DNA of 64,000 nt from Volvox africanus (lineage: Eukaryota; Chlorophyta; Chlorophyceae; Chlamydomonadales; Volvocaceae), in the NCBI GenBank assembly GCA_030268105.1, contig BSDZ01000004.1, positions 1 to 64,000 on the forward strand, given 5' to 3'. The notes under the pieces are model-generated. The model was not told the DNA's origin, searched no databases, and worked only from the letters and a program-made list of their open reading frames with translations. The translations under genes were made by a program, and so were the position numbers. This document shows positions 1-9,105 of this stretch, piece by piece (position 1 is the first letter of the stretch; each line of letters starts with the position of its first letter).

Positions 1-775
1 GAAAGATTCAACTTACAAAAGTCTTTGATTACAGATGGGTAGTCAGCCGTCAGACCCCGCGGGCAATGTTCATCATCTGGCTGGAAATGATATGCTAGAA
101 TAGTTCAGGCCGAATATAAATGAGTAAAACGTATATATGAGAGTTAGATTGAGTTAAGTACGCGAGTACTTGATCCAAAGTAGCGTTGAGCCGACTTCGG
201 TCTCTAGGCGGCCGTCCTCGCACCTATCACGCCGCGATACCGATGTGCAGTACAGGTCTCACTGGATTCCGATCTCAAGTGTGAGTACCTTCTTAGCACT
301 GTCCTGAACATCGCGTAATCCGTGATATTAATGGATGCAACGCATGCAATATGCAAAGGTCTGAATATTTGGTTGACAACCCAACCATCGTGATCGTCGC
401 GTTCTCGCATACTGGATTCCGATCTCAAGTGTGAGTACCTTCTTAGCACTGTCCTGAATATCGTGTAATCCGTGATATTAATGGTCGCGTTCTCGCATAT
501 GCGTATGGTTTATGACATGGATGAGGTAATAATATTTGAAGTATTATTACGTGAGATATTATGCCAATAGATAGATCACGCATTGGTATCAGCTTCGAGT
601 CAAACATGTTGACTGACAGCGTGATGTCATAGATGATAATGCGACATGCCTGATTAGCTAGATATACTCGAATACATCATGCTAATATGATTATATCATG
701 CTCCATAATGCTCGAATGTATTGTGGTCTACTTGGTACAAACGGTGATCAAACCGGCGTACAGCACGTTGCCCCC
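1..775 (-). repeat. LTR of family B, truncated by the window edge
   Basis: It matches the family-B LTR at 38577-39378 in the same orientation and lacks about 130 bp at the left because the window starts inside it. On the minus strand it starts TGCTGTACGCC at 775, where other B copies start TGTTGTACGCC. It contains the family-B hairpins, for example AAGTAC-GCGA-GTACTT near 158-174. A segment of about 75 bp (about 259-334) recurs at about 411-486, so this copy has an internal duplication. It interrupts the C-type gag that follows; the five bases after it are CGTTG, and the partner duplication would lie outside the window. Confidence 0.85.
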
Positions 776-2058
776 TGCCTCCTTATGCAAATCCCTCAAG
801 TCACCACGGGTGAGCTGGCGACCATAACGGTTATAATACCGGGTGAGCTCACGCTCCTGGTCAGCCGTCAAGGACTGCGGTTTAACACCACTACCACGAC
901 CTGGCTGGTGACCACGGCGGTCCCCACGTGCGTTTCCCCTGCCTCCCGAACTAGGACGCTTACCACGCTTATGAGGACGGGACGCTGAGGAAGGGCCAGC
1001 GCCTACGGCAGCAACAGCAGCCTGCGGTGCATGAGCACGCACACGCTTAGCTGGGGGCTCTCCATCAGAGGCCTCCATAGCGTCATCTCCATCCGCATCC
1101 TGCATAGCGATGGCATTAGAGCGAACACCAGAACAGAACCGGCACTCAGTGAGGATGCGGGCCTCTTCACCAGAGGCATGCTCTCAAGGTCATCATAGTT
1201 GGTGAAGGGTCGCCCCTTTTCGTCAGCTGCACACTTAGGTTGCAGGACACCAGACAATCCTTGCTGAAACCAAAACAGTTTCTCACGAGGGTGGATATCA
1301 GGGATATCCTGGAATAATGCCTCAAGGCGGGCATGATATGCAGGGACATTTTCACCAGTCCGCATATAGGACTTATCACCAAGCTTCTGACGAGCCTCCT
1401 GCTCAACTGACAGAATTTGTGGTGCAAAACGAATGCGCAAATTCTCTGGGATAGATTCCCCGGTGAGCTGAGTCTGAGAGAGCGACCACTCATCATACCA
1501 GACCTTAGCAGTGCCACGCAATGCCTGAGACAGGAACAGACAGCAAGAACGCTGGTCCTGGCCCCACGGAATGACCCCAAAGAATAGGTTAACATCCCGA
1601 ATGAAAGCACGAACCCGGGCGGAAATCCTCTTAGCATCTAGTTTGTCATCCAGCATCAACACCGGAGTCGGCAAACTGACCCGCGGAAGCTCTGCAGCCG
1701 AGTGATTCGTAGACGGACTCTGCTCTGCAATAGGCAAAATAGGTTGCCCGTCGCGCCTGCGCCTGCTAGGCGTTTGCGTGTCTGGCACAGGCGGCGCAGC
1801 AGCAAAAACGTTCACAGGTTCATTACCAATCCCCATAGAAGGAGTACAATTTAAAGTGGTTTCATTGCCACTATTGGCTACAGCGTCAAGGCGACCCGTG
1901 TGTTGGTCAACAGCATCAGGCAATGCACCAACAGCTGGCACAGCTTGCCCAGCCTGAGAACCAGAAGCCATTGCAACAGCAATAGGACGAGGACTAGGTA
2001 ATCCGGAATAGGTATTCACACGATTACGTCCTCCAGCCAAGGCAAAAAGAGATGCCAT
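776..2058 (-). pseudogene. gag: gag fragment of a third gypsy family (C)
   Basis: The minus-strand frame begins MASLFALAGG at 2058 and is open to 1003. It contains the retrotransposon gag core (KVWYDEWSLS, then ENVPAYHARLEALF and LFWFQQGLSG), matching in order the gag of the family-A elements here (KDWYRNW, ENVPAYQSRFEAL, FWFRRGL). Near 1100 the similarity shifts to another minus frame (728-1105), rich in Arg, Gly and Pro, so there is a frameshift. The gene stops at 775 where a family-B LTR is inserted, so the zinc knuckle and all of pol are missing. Gag would form the particle shell and bind RNA. This is a dead fragment and clearly more divergent than the other gags here. Confidence 0.75.
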
Positions 2059-2386
2059 TGTAGGTTACTTTCCAGGACGGACCCAGAAACGTACCCTTCT
2101 CAAACGTAAAGAACGTTTGTGTTGAAATGTCCACTCCACTGGAGCGTCTGAGATTGTGCAACAAAGGTGCTTGTTCTTCGTGAGAAGAAGCAGGCGAAAT
2201 CTCGCCGTCGTCTGCAAGAAGCACAACGAAGCCTAAATTTCACAGTAATAAATATATTGTGAAATACTCTATTTACCAGAGTAAAGTGTTGCTTTAATCG
2301 CTTCTAAGTTCAGACTAACGTCCATGTCCATGATTATCGAAAAGCACAGAAAGAAGTGTCCAGAAAGACCGTCTCAATACCAGTTT
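2059..2386 (-). other. 5' leader of the C-family element with primer-binding site
   Basis: This is untranslated leader between the LTR and gag on the minus strand. The candidate primer-binding site is at 2371-2382 and reads TGGTATTGAGAC on the minus strand, four bases from the LTR end. The same position in families A and B reads TGGTATCGAGAC and TGGTAGCGAGAC. A short open frame (2024-2224, minus) precedes gag; its function is unknown. Confidence 0.55.
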
Positions 2387-2457
2387 TGTTGTATCACCCC
2401 AAACTAGTGGTAGTGATAACTACCTGTTGATAGGAAGAGCAGAGCATAGGTACTCTG
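2387..2457 (-). repeat. LTR C, part 1 (split by element 1)
   Basis: It starts on the plus strand TGTTGTATCACC, which is the 3' end of a minus-strand LTR with the ...ACAACA ending typical of this region. It runs to the CTCTG target site at 2453-2457, where element 1 inserted, and continues at 9936. Confidence 0.55.
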
Positions 2458-3282
2458 TGTTGTGCTACGGTTCATTTCTCGCCGACGCGTAGGTCGACGC
2501 GATCCTACGAGGCGAAGTGCTTTTGTGATGAACGCATTGCATATAAATGAATCTGCATGATATAAATGTATTCGTGTACATTTATATATGCATTTGGCAT
2601 GTTGTCATTATCCATCGCGACATCGCATCATGGCAAATCAGCCTAGCATGCATGAAAGCCCGAAGCATGGAAGTGCGCATTATGCTCGTGCTACGAAACA
2701 ATAAGTAATATTATCTGATATAATATTACTTCATTAAAGCACACGTTGAGAGCGCCGCACTTGTCGCGATGCATGCCCTGCAACCGGATATCGTTATCCG
2801 GATCCTTGCATCATGCGAATGCCGGAAAGGCTTATATGTTGTTACGCGTAGACATCGCCTATACGCAGTAGGGTTGTCACATCTAGGATCGGCCTCCTAA
2901 TGTGAATCGTACGGCACTGCGATGCTGCGAGTATAACAGATGCGAGGACGGCTAAGCTAGACAAGACATTCGATGCCGGGGAACACTTGTGTGTTCTATA
3001 TTACTATTGCTATACAATATTCTACTTAGCCCGAGCTAAAGCCTGAACTTCGCTAATCACCGCCGCGTGATGATTGCTTGCTTCCGGCGCTGACGGCGAT
3101 TTCGTCCATTGCATCATTCCGATCTGTAAGACCGTAAGTTATATCTCTCTTCGTCTTGAAGTCTTCCGCTGTCTCTGTTTGCTCTCGCTTGCCTTGCTGT
3201 ACTTGCAAGTGCTCGCGCATCGGTGTCGATAGTCTTCAGACGTGCAGATACTTATGAGCAAATGCGAACGAGAGGTACAACA
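2458..3282 (+). repeat. 5' LTR of element 1
   Basis: It starts TGTTGTGCTACGG and ends GAGGTACAACA. Visible hairpins: CGTAGG/CCTACG at 2488-2493/2504-2509; TATAAATGTA/TACATTTATA at 2561-2570/2577-2586; an 11-bp AT-rich stem at 2703-2713/2721-2731; CCGGATA/TATCCGG at 2784-2790/2795-2801; CACAT..TAGGA/TCCTA..ATGTG at 2878-2904; GAACAC/GTGTTC at 2981-2986/2991-2996; TTAGC/GCTAA at 3026-3030/3035-3039. The LTR should hold the promoter and polyadenylation signals, but I cannot place them with confidence. Confidence 0.95.
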
Positions 3283-3285
3283 ATT

Positions 3286-3297
3286 TGGTATCGAGAC
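3286..3297 (+). other. Primer-binding site of element 1
   Basis: TGGTATCGAGAC starts three bases after the 5' LTR. It has the position and the leading TGG expected for pairing with the CCA end of a tRNA primer. It resembles the initiator-Met site of plant elements (TGGTATCAGAG) but differs from it after seven bases, so the primer tRNA is not settled. Confidence 0.7.
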
Positions 3298-3350
3298 CAG
3301 GTTCGTTGCCTAACTGTCTCTCTTTGTCTAATCGGAAGTAGGTCCTTTCT

Positions 3351-3446
3351 ATGGCGAGTTCCAGCGACGAACCACGAGGACCGCTAGATACTTTTGCCGA
3401 AGACCTAGGTCGCGCCGTTTTGGACGCCGCCGCTTCCGGTTTGTAA
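3351..3446 (+). CDS. Leader ORF 1 (possible exon 1 of a leader gene)
   Basis: This is a 31-codon frame upstream of gag, starting MASSSDEPRG and ending ...LDAAASGL before TAA. The same frame is present in family-A elements 3, 4 and 7, and a recognisable relative is in the diverged family-B leader at 38358-38510, there lengthened by an in-frame 57-base duplication. The final codons TCC-G are followed by GTTTGT, which could be a splice donor: removing 3439-3509 (71 nt, GT...AG) joins this frame to the open frame at 3510-3784. Whether it is a short upstream ORF or an exon cannot be decided from DNA alone. I recognise no known domain. Confidence 0.45.
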   Translation: MASSSDEPRGPLDTFAEDLGRAVLDAAASGL

Positions 3447-3509
3447 TTGTTTAATTGCTTTTGCTTAGATTGCTGCACTTGTTGTGTAAGTGTACGCTCT
3501 GAGTCGCAG

Positions 3510-3784
3510 GTAATCTCAGTGCACCGGCATTGCTTGCCGCGGCGACTGAGACCGGCTTTCGTCCGGACCAGTTGGCGACTCTCATTGCCCAAACTACGGA
3601 GATCAGGACTCAGCTGGGCAATTACTTGCTGAGTTTGCTGAATCTTCTCAAGAGTACTGTCGGTAGGCTCACCGAATCGCTTTGTACTCTTGCCTTTGCG
3701 ATAGAAGTCGGCTTCTATTACGCAAAACTAGGGTATCGTCTCGTTCTCCATGTCCGCGGAACACGACGATACGCCGCACACTAG
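3510..3784 (+). CDS. Leader ORF 2 (possible exon 2 of a leader gene)
   Basis: This open frame is about 90 codons long and overlaps the start of gag by 35 bases in another frame. Its core, PDQLATLIAQTTEIRTQLG followed by NYLLSLLNLLKSTVG, looks like an amphipathic or hydrophobic helix. Family A copies keep its length and change few residues. Family B (about 38080-38270, minus) encodes PEQIKALITHTTEIKDGL then TDYIMFLLGLLGSTVG, clearly the same protein despite many base changes. That points to selection on protein. There is no ATG at its start, which supports splicing from leader ORF 1, use of a non-ATG start, or an alternative N-terminus. Function unknown. Confidence 0.55.
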
Positions 3785-4985
3785 CCTAGCTAGCCAACCC
3801 GATTTCGTGGTAGCTGCTAGAGCGCCGGATAGAGGTCTTGAGACTGTTGGCGCGCGAGCCACTCAAGAGCCCCTTTTCCTTCAGACCCCTGCTCACTTAA
3901 TTGTGCCGCATTCAGCAGTGAACACGAATATGGACAACACTGCTGGACCAAGGGTTCTGCCATTACCTCAAGCTCGAGGGCATGATGACATCCCTGAGGT
4001 GATGAGATTGTCGATTCCCGTTCCTAGGCTCAATATTTCGCTGACCGACAAGACACCAGGGCATAGCATAGCCGATGCAACTCGTGCGTACGTGCGTGAC
4101 GCTAAAAAGTACCTCCAAGCTGTTCATGGTGGCGATAATGACGGTATCAGGTGTCTCTTCGTTGGTAACACCCTCGAGGGCGCAGCGAAGGACTGGTATC
4201 GCAATTGGACCAACGCCCGGGGCAGCTATACTTTTGACGAGTTAGTCGCCGCTTTGCTCGCACGATTCGCTACTGAGGTTCAAGCACGCGATGTGGAAGC
4301 TCGTAACGCTTTGGCAGCCGGTAGCTACCACATGCGTCGGGATGAAAATGTACCTGCGTACCAGTCACGCTTTGAAGCACTTGTGACTCCCATTGCTGAC
4401 CTCACCGAATCTGAGCGTGTCCTTTGGTTTAGGCGAGGCCTAACGAAACTTTTGGCTAAATGGTGCGCCACTGACTTGGTTGGAGCGCAGATTAAGTCGT
4501 ATGACGCGTTGGTCGCTTTTGCTAAGGGCGCGGAGATACGACTTCTTGCCGGCGAGGAAGAAGTCAAGTCTGCCCCTCGTGCAAATGCCGTGCAAGTGCA
4601 GGATCCGCTTGGGGAAGCTGTAGCCCTCGATCAGGACCTCGGCGTGACCCGCCCCACGCCTACTGCCGCGACGCGACGCAGCAACGGGCAACGCAAGGCG
4701 CGCGGGGGCGCTAGCTCGGGTGTCCGTGGTACCGGAGGGGCAGGTCCGAGCTCGGACCCAGCTAGGAACAGGAAGCGTGGTGGTGCGCCGTCGTCGGCAG
4801 CCGCACAGCGTTCCGACCCCAACGCGAAGCGTACTCGTACGGACGACACATTTATGCCAAAATGGAATTGCAATCGTTCCGAATTCGAGCGTCGGAAATT
4901 GGCCAATGTTTGTCTATGGTGTGCGGAGAATCATTCCACGAAGGATTGCCCTCTAATGCCGCCGTTTGTACCTCAGCCGAAATAG
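3750..4985 (+). CDS. gag: Gag of element 1
   Basis: The 411-codon structural protein assembles the virus-like particle and packages RNA. The start MSAEHDDTPH follows an in-frame TAG at 3729-3731, and the same start is used in elements 3, 4 and 7. The gag core lies at about residues 85-270 (KYLQAVHGGDNDGIRCLF, EGAAKDWYRNW, ENVPAYQSRFEAL, RVLWFRRGL). A basic, Gly/Ser/Pro-rich linker follows, then a zinc knuckle near the C-terminus, CLWC-AEN-H-STKD-C, which is CX2CX3HX4C rather than the usual CX2CX4HX4C. In this copy Arg of CLRC is Trp. It ends in UAG at 4983-4985, with pol open in the same frame directly after. Confidence 0.9.
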   Translation: MSAEHDDTPHTSLASQPDFVVAARAPDRGLETVGARATQEPLFLQTPAHLIVPHSAVNTNMDNTAGPRVLPLPQARGHDDIPEVMRLSIPVPRLNISLTDKTPGHSIADATRAYVRDAKKYLQAVHGGDNDGIRCLFVGNTLEGAAKDWYRNWTNARGSYTFDELVAALLARFATEVQARDVEARNALAAGSYHMRRDENVPAYQSRFEALVTPIADLTESERVLWFRRGLTKLLAKWCATDLVGAQIKSYDALVAFAKGAEIRLLAGEEEVKSAPRANAVQVQDPLGEAVALDQDLGVTRPTPTAATRRSNGQRKARGGASSGVRGTGGAGPSSDPARNRKRGGAPSSAAAQRSDPNAKRTRTDDTFMPKWNCNRSEFERRKLANVCLWCAENHSTKDCPLMPPFVPQPK

Positions 4986-5024
4986 GGGCTTGCCCGGGTT
5001 CCTGCGGAGGGGGCACCACCTGGG
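4983..5024 (+). promoter_or_regulatory. Candidate stop-codon readthrough signal between gag and pol
   Basis: UAG followed by GGG, a 7-nt spacer (4986-4992), then an inverted repeat CCCGGG (4993-4998) pairing with CCTGGG (5019-5024). The gag and pol frames are the same on both sides. All five family-A copies keep the UAG, spacer length and stem: element 3 at 20439-20480, element 4 at about 29726-29767, element 7 at about 60238-60279, element 2 at about 23550-23591. Elements 3, 4 and 2 have a perfect CCCGGG/CCCGGG pair. The arrangement resembles the gag-pol UAG readthrough of gammaretroviruses; readthrough itself is inferred. Confidence 0.55.
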
Positions 5025-8000
5025 ATTTCTGAACTAACGCGTGGTCGGTGGTCATCCTTACGGCCAGCCGTTAAGGCATTGTTGCCTTGTGTACTTGGAC
5101 ACATCGAGCGAGTCATTGCGCGACGCATCACGCTTGACGGACGCACGGGACTTCTCTGCTTCAACCCGTTGTGTAATTTGTTTACACCTCGCCGTCCCCT
5201 GTCGTCTATCAATCTGTCTAACCACGTGGTTTTGTTCATCCCCTCGTCTCTGCGTGAGATGTCGGAACAGTTGGCCATATACAGGAGGTGTAGGCGTCAA
5301 TATCCAGGCACGGCCGCATGTGTTTTACTCCCCGCTTTCTGTCGGCGCAAGGCAGAGGCATCGTTAAGGGGTATGCGGCATGTCCACCGGTTCGAGCCGG
5401 GCACCGTTTTGTTTAATGGTGTGGATCGGGAGGGTACGTTGGCTCCGTGGCCACACCTATCCTACTCGGTTGACGTTTGGTACGAAGCTCCTGATGGGGG
5501 TGCCGTTGGTTACGGACCCGCCTTAAGTGCACTGACGTTGTCTGCTGGGCAGTCGCTCGTAGATAACCGTGTCCCTGTGGTTCAGATCGGTTTGAATGGC
5601 CGTACTCTGAAGGCACTTGTTGACACCGGTGCCAGCGACGACTTCATCTCTGTCGCAGAGGTGAATGCGCTGGGGTTGTCCCCAGAGTCGTCTGATTGTA
5701 CACAGGTTACCCTTGCTGACGGGGGTAAGCATCCCATCGTGGGCAGGATTACCCTTAGCCTATCGTTAGGCCCTTTGCGTGTTGTGACCCGGCCGTACGT
5801 GCTGCAGGGCTTAGCAGAGACTGCACCGTACATAATGGGGTCGTCGACATTACGACAGTACCGCGCGCGCATCGACATGGAGACCGCAACCCTGCATATG
5901 TGCAAGGGTACTCTGTCGATTAAGGTACCTTTCCTGTCGTTCGAACATGTCACACCAAAGGAGGGCGAAACTGAGGCGGTGCCTATGGTTAATTTCGCTG
6001 TGACCGCAATGGCCGCGCGAATCGAACCAGAGCTAGTCGGGCGTAAGGAGGCCGTCCGTTTGTTACGGAAGGGTGCCCACGGACTGCTTTTAAGGCCGCG
6101 GGTGAGCTGTTGTGTCACCACCGCGCAGATTTCTGTGCATCCTGAGGTTGAGGCCCTACTGTCGCAGTATGAGGACGTCTTTAAAGATATCCCTGGCCTA
6201 CCACCTATGCGTCCTGTTGATCACACAATCCCTCTCATGCCTGGAGCGCAGCCTACGGCCCGGCCAATGTACAGGTTGAGTCCATTGGAGCTGGACGAGG
6301 TAAAGCGCCAGGTGACGGATTTGCTCGCGAAGGGTATGATACGCCCCAGCACATCCCCGTATTCTGCACCGATTTTATTTGTCGGTAAGAAGGATGGGAC
6401 CTTGCGCATGTGCATCGATTACCGGGGGTTAAATGCGAATACGGTGAAAAATCGCTACCCTTTGCCACGCGTTGACGACCTGTTGGATAAGCTGAAGGGC
6501 TCGGCTTATTTTTCCTCAATTGACTTACAACAGGGCTACAATCAGATTCGCATCGCTGCCTCTGATATCCCGAAAACCGCTTTTCGGACGCCCTTCGGTC
6601 ATTTTGAGTATACGGTCCTATCATTTGGTTTGACTAATGCCCCTGCGACGTTTCAGGCGGTTATGGACCGAATGTTTAGGCCGTTTATCAACAGGTTCGT
6701 TGTTTGCTACCTGGATGACATCTTGGTATATTCTAAAACGCGCGAGGAGCACTTGGAGCATCTTCGGCTCGTGCTCGACGTTATGAGGCGGGAGCAATTG
6801 TTTGCTAAACGCGCCAAATGCTTTTGGGCGCAGCCTCAGGTGGAATATTTGGGCCACATTGTGTCGGCCACCGGTGTGAAGATGGACCCGCGGAAGGTCG
6901 CCGTGGTTCGCGATTGGCCCGCGCCTCAGAACCTCACGGAGCTGCGTAAGTTCCTTGGCTTGACCAATTATTTCCGGAAGTTCATTGAAAAATATTCCAT
7001 CATTGCGGCCCCGCTTACTAACTTAACTCGCAAAGGCGTTTTCGTTTCGCTCGAGTCGTGGACGTCGCAATGCCAGCGGGCATTCGAAGAGCTCAAGTGA
7101 ACCATTGCCGAAGATGTCACCCTTGCATTCCCCGATTACTCGTTGCCATTTCGTGTTGAGGTAGTGTCTGATGCCTCAATATTTGGAAGCGGCGCTGTAT
7201 TGTTACAGGAAGGGCGACCGATCGCCTTCACGAGTAAGAAGTTTTCTGGAGCGGAGATTCGCTACACCACCGGGGAACAGGAGCTTCTGGCTGTGCTGCA
7301 TGCTTTAAAGGAATGGCGCTGTTACCTCGAGGGACGCCCGTTTACTTTAAAGACTGACCATAAGCCCCTAACGTTTTTGCAAAGCGTTCCGACGTTGAAC
7401 CGCCGTCAAGCTAGGTGGATGGAATATCTAGCTAGGTTCAACTGCACCTGGGAGTATATATCTGGTAAATTGAATATTGCCGATGCTCTCAGTCGACATC
7501 CGTCGCTACACGCTGCAATTTTGGCAGCGCCCGTCATGCGGCCGCGTAGCGAGGAGGTTCCGATCGCGACGGACCTCGCGGAGCGGTTGAAGGTTGCCTA
7601 CAGCGCAGACGCCTGGTTCGCGGACCCGGCTAATGTAGAAAACCTTCGCAAGCAGAATGGCCTTTGGCTACGGACGGAGGGTGCAGCTACGCAAATCGTC
7701 GTTCCGAACGACGACGCGCTACGCTACGACATCTTTGCGCGGTTCCACGAGGACCCGTTAGCAGGACACCCTGGTAGCAAGCGATTGATCGACTTGGTGC
7801 AACGTTCCTTTTGGTGGCCTCGTTTGGCTAAGGATGCGGCGAACTTCGTCCAGACATGCAGTCTGTGCCAGCGCAATAAGGCTTTGTCCGGTAAGGGCCA
7901 TGGGTTGTTGCAACCGTTGCCTGTCCCGGATGCGCCTTGGGAAAGTGTTTCCATGGACTTCGTAGTCGCGCTGCCCAAAACTGAGGGGGGATACGATGCG

Positions 8001-9104
8001 GTGTTCGTAATGGTCGATCGTCTGACTAAGATGGTTCACCTAGCACCATGCACATCATCCTGCACGGCTGAGCAAACCGCACGTTTGTTTTTCGACAATG
8101 TGGTTCGGTTACACGGGGTTCCCAAAAATGTGATCTCGGACCGCGGAGGACAGTTCACGTCTAAGTTTTGGGAAGCGCTCTGCAAGCTAGTTGGCATGCG
8201 TGTCAACCTGAGCACAGCGTACCACCCGCAGACTGATGGTCAAACCGAACGCACAAACCGCACGTTGGGTGATATGTTGCGCAATTATGCTGGTCGCACA
8301 CCACTCGTTTGGGATACATATTTGACTGCGGCAGAATTCGCGCTTAACAACGCTGTTAACCGCTCTACAGGCAAAAGTCCGTTCTTTCTTAACTACGGAT
8401 TTCATCCCGCGCTACCCGTGTGGCGTGAGTTGGAAGTGAACGTGCCTGCTGCTAAACTTTTTGCCAAGTCTTTTATGTCCCGAATTACAGACGCGAAGTC
8501 GTGTTTGGACGCGGCGCAGCAACGAACGACAGAATACTACAACAAATCCAAGCAGGATGTGACGTTTTCGGAAGGGCAACTCGTGTTGCTAAGCACCAAG
8601 AACTTGCGTTCTTTGGCCGACGGATCCCGAAAACTCTTACCCCGCTGGATTGGTCCGTATCCTGTCATGCGCATGGTTGGGAATGTGGCTGTGGAGCTTG
8701 CATTGCCCGCTGATATGCCCATTCACCCCACGTTTCACGTATCGCTTGTTCGTCCGTATCGTGGTACGGAACCCGTCCCTGAGCCTGCTAACGCCCCCAC
8801 AGCGATCGAACCAGTTCCCGAGACCTGGATCGCTGGTAAACAGAAGTTTTATGATGTGGAGCGGGTGTTAGATTATCGTGCGCGTCGTGTGGGCCGACAC
8901 CGACGTAAGCGAACAGTACACGAGTACTTGGTTAAGTGGACAGGGTATACCGACGAGCACAACTCATGGGAACCGGCACGCAACTTCTCACAGGACATGA
9001 AACTCCTGCTCGAAGAAGCCCGCAAACGTGCCACGCAAACCAATGACCCCTGCAGTCGATGCTGTATGATGCAGCGAGGACGCTGCATACGGGAGGGGGG
9101 ATAA
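4986..9104 (+). pseudogene. pol: Pol of element 1, interrupted by one TGA
   Basis: The reading frame follows the gag UAG and encodes, in order, aspartic protease ([10 protein letters not shown]), reverse transcriptase ([10 protein letters not shown]), RNase H ([30 protein letters not shown]), integrase (HHCC finger; [27 protein letters not shown]), a GPY/F motif (RWIGPYPV) and a chromodomain (LVKWTGY, NSWEP). It is cut by TGA at 7098-7100, between RT and RNase H, where sister copies have Arg (CGA or CGG). A one-base deletion near 9040 relative to element 3 replaces the last residues, so the frame ends at 9104. Otherwise it is intact and nearly identical to elements 3 and 4. Confidence 0.92.
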
Positions 9105-9105
9105 T
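9091..9105 (+). other. Polypurine tract of element 1
   Basis: GGGAGGGGGGATAAT lies immediately before the 3' LTR (9106) and would prime plus-strand synthesis. The same tract precedes the 3' LTRs of the other A elements (on the plus strand: 16357-16371, 25644-25658, 56239-56253, 12108-12122), the B element (36134-36149) and the remnant near 46806. Confidence 0.8.

Noticed and set aside
2703..2731. TAATATTAC in the LTR hairpin, identical to the geminivirus/CRESS origin nonamer
   Set aside because: Here it lies in the stem arm, not in a loop, there is no Rep gene, and an AT-rich palindrome produces it easily.
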